From: Cellulomonas hominis
Lineage (GTDB): Bacteria; Actinomycetota; Actinomycetes; Actinomycetales; Cellulomonadaceae
DNA: 64,000 bases
Reading direction: 5' to 3'
Assembly: GCF_901521055.1 (NCBI RefSeq)
Contig: NZ_CABEGA010000029.1
Span: 124,001 to 188,000 of the forward strand
In this document: one piece after another, positions 63,648 through 64,000 of the stretch
Layout: each line of letters opens with the position of its first letter
Position numbering within the stretch: position 1 is the stretch's first letter
Notes under the pieces: model-generated
Told to the model about the DNA's origin: nothing
Databases searched by the model: none
Seen by the model: the letters and a program-made list of their open reading frames with translations, nothing else
Position numbers and translations under genes: made by a program

Positions 63648-64000
63648 TCAGAACGGGGGCTCGTCGGAGTAGCCGCCGGCGCCACCACCCGCGGGCGTGG
63701 CCCACGGGTCGTCCTGCGCCTGGCCGCCGCCTCCGTTGAAGCCGCCGCCACCGCCGCCGCCACCGTTGAAGCCGCCACCGCCGCCGCCGCCGAAGCCACC
63801 GCCGCCGCCACCCTGACGCTGGGTCCGGGTGACCTTGGCCGAGGCGTAGCGGAGCGACGGGCCGACCTCGTCGACCTGCAGCTCGTACACGGTCCGCTTC
63901 TCGCCCTCGCGGGTCTCGTAGGACCGCTGGACGAGCCGGCCGCTGACGATCACGCGGGTGCCCTTGGTGAGCGACTCGGCGACGTTCTCCGCCGCCTCCC
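63648..64000 (-). CDS. ssb: Single-stranded DNA-binding protein (3' part)
   Basis: About 117 C-terminal residues of SSB are inside the window; the N-terminus lies beyond the right edge. The OB-fold end ([28 protein letters not shown], then [23 protein letters not shown]) is followed by a very Gly-rich linker (GGGGGGF/N repeats). The acidic tip SDEPPF recruits partner proteins. The GTG near 63953 is internal and not a start. SSB protects single-stranded DNA during replication; the gene is first of the visible ssb-rpsR-rplI order. Confidence 0.95.
   Translation of the reverse strand, partial: EAAENVAESLTKGTRVIVSGRLVQRSYETREGEKRTVYELQVDEVGPSLRYASAKVTRTQRQGGGGGGFGGGGGGGFNGGGGGGGGFNGGGGQAQDDPWATPAGGGAGGYSDEPPF

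Noticed and set aside
63672-63810. Tandem GGC/GCC-rich tract as a separate repeat element
   Set aside because: It is the coding sequence of the Gly-rich SSB linker, which is normal for actinobacterial SSB.

Overview
The window is about 64 kb of very GC-rich DNA with frequent GTG starts, GGAGG-type ribosome binding sites and many 4-base start/stop overlaps (GTGA or ATGA). The gene content (eukaryote-like UDP-glucose pyrophosphorylase, LGVTG wall-sorting signal, mannan and fructan uptake operons, the ssb-rpsR-rplI-dnaB neighbourhood) fits an actinobacterium, probably a Cellulomonas-like member of the Micrococcales. That assignment is inference from content. The dnaB end suggests the window lies fairly near the replication origin.

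Layout. 0-7.2 kb: a truncated membrane protein, an NADPH:quinone-type oxidoreductase, a family-5 (peptide/nickel-type) ABC importer operon with a fused double ATPase, and a divergent TetR regulator with a likely operator. 7.2-9 kb: a small HTH-like protein and UTP-glucose-1-phosphate uridylyltransferase. 9-14.8 kb: a 1220-residue surface protein (beta-helix plus Ig repeats, sortase-type tail), divergent from a DUF6916 protein and two phage tail-collar (microcystin-dependent-protein) genes, the second being a tandem fusion. 15-21.5 kb: amino-acid permease, Gfo/Idh/MocA oxidoreductase, HTH/NB-ARC/TPR regulator, alpha/beta hydrolase and PhzF protein. 21.5-29.3 kb: a complete manno-oligosaccharide operon (LacI, binding protein, two permeases, GH2 beta-mannosidase, GH113 enzyme), all on the minus strand. 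29.4-35.3 kb: Nudix hydrolase, amidase, M23 peptidase-like protein, small lipoprotein, LLM flavin oxidoreductase and ThrE-type exporter. A 31-bp direct repeat brackets the lipoprotein/LLM segment. 35.4-42.3 kb: DHA2 exporter followed by a peptide/amino-acid catabolic run (M24 peptidase, APC transporter, small membrane protein, M20 dipeptidase) and a transglutaminase-like protein. 42.3-47.4 kb: TetR/DHA2 efflux pair with two matching operators, NADP-binding reductase, aldo/keto reductase and a MmyB-type regulator. 47.5-54.3 kb: a fructan/sucrose operon (LacI, binding protein, two permeases, GH32, PfkB kinase).

54.9-59.4 kb is a distinct accessory island, visibly lower in GC. It holds a broken TetR gene, non-coding debris and a three-gene ABC-three-component (ABC-3C) conflict system: an effector with a nuclease-like N-terminus, the MC6 middle component, and a DUF2326 coiled-coil ATPase. 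These three genes overlap one another. This is the most likely defence-type system in the window.

59.4-64 kb returns to core genome: dnaB, a cluster of DnaA-box-like sites, a MATE exporter, a small membrane protein, rplI, rpsR and the 3' part of ssb. The two sugar operons share one design: LacI control, a strong intercistronic hairpin directly after the binding-protein gene, and glycosidases without signal peptides that act on imported oligosaccharides in the cytoplasm.
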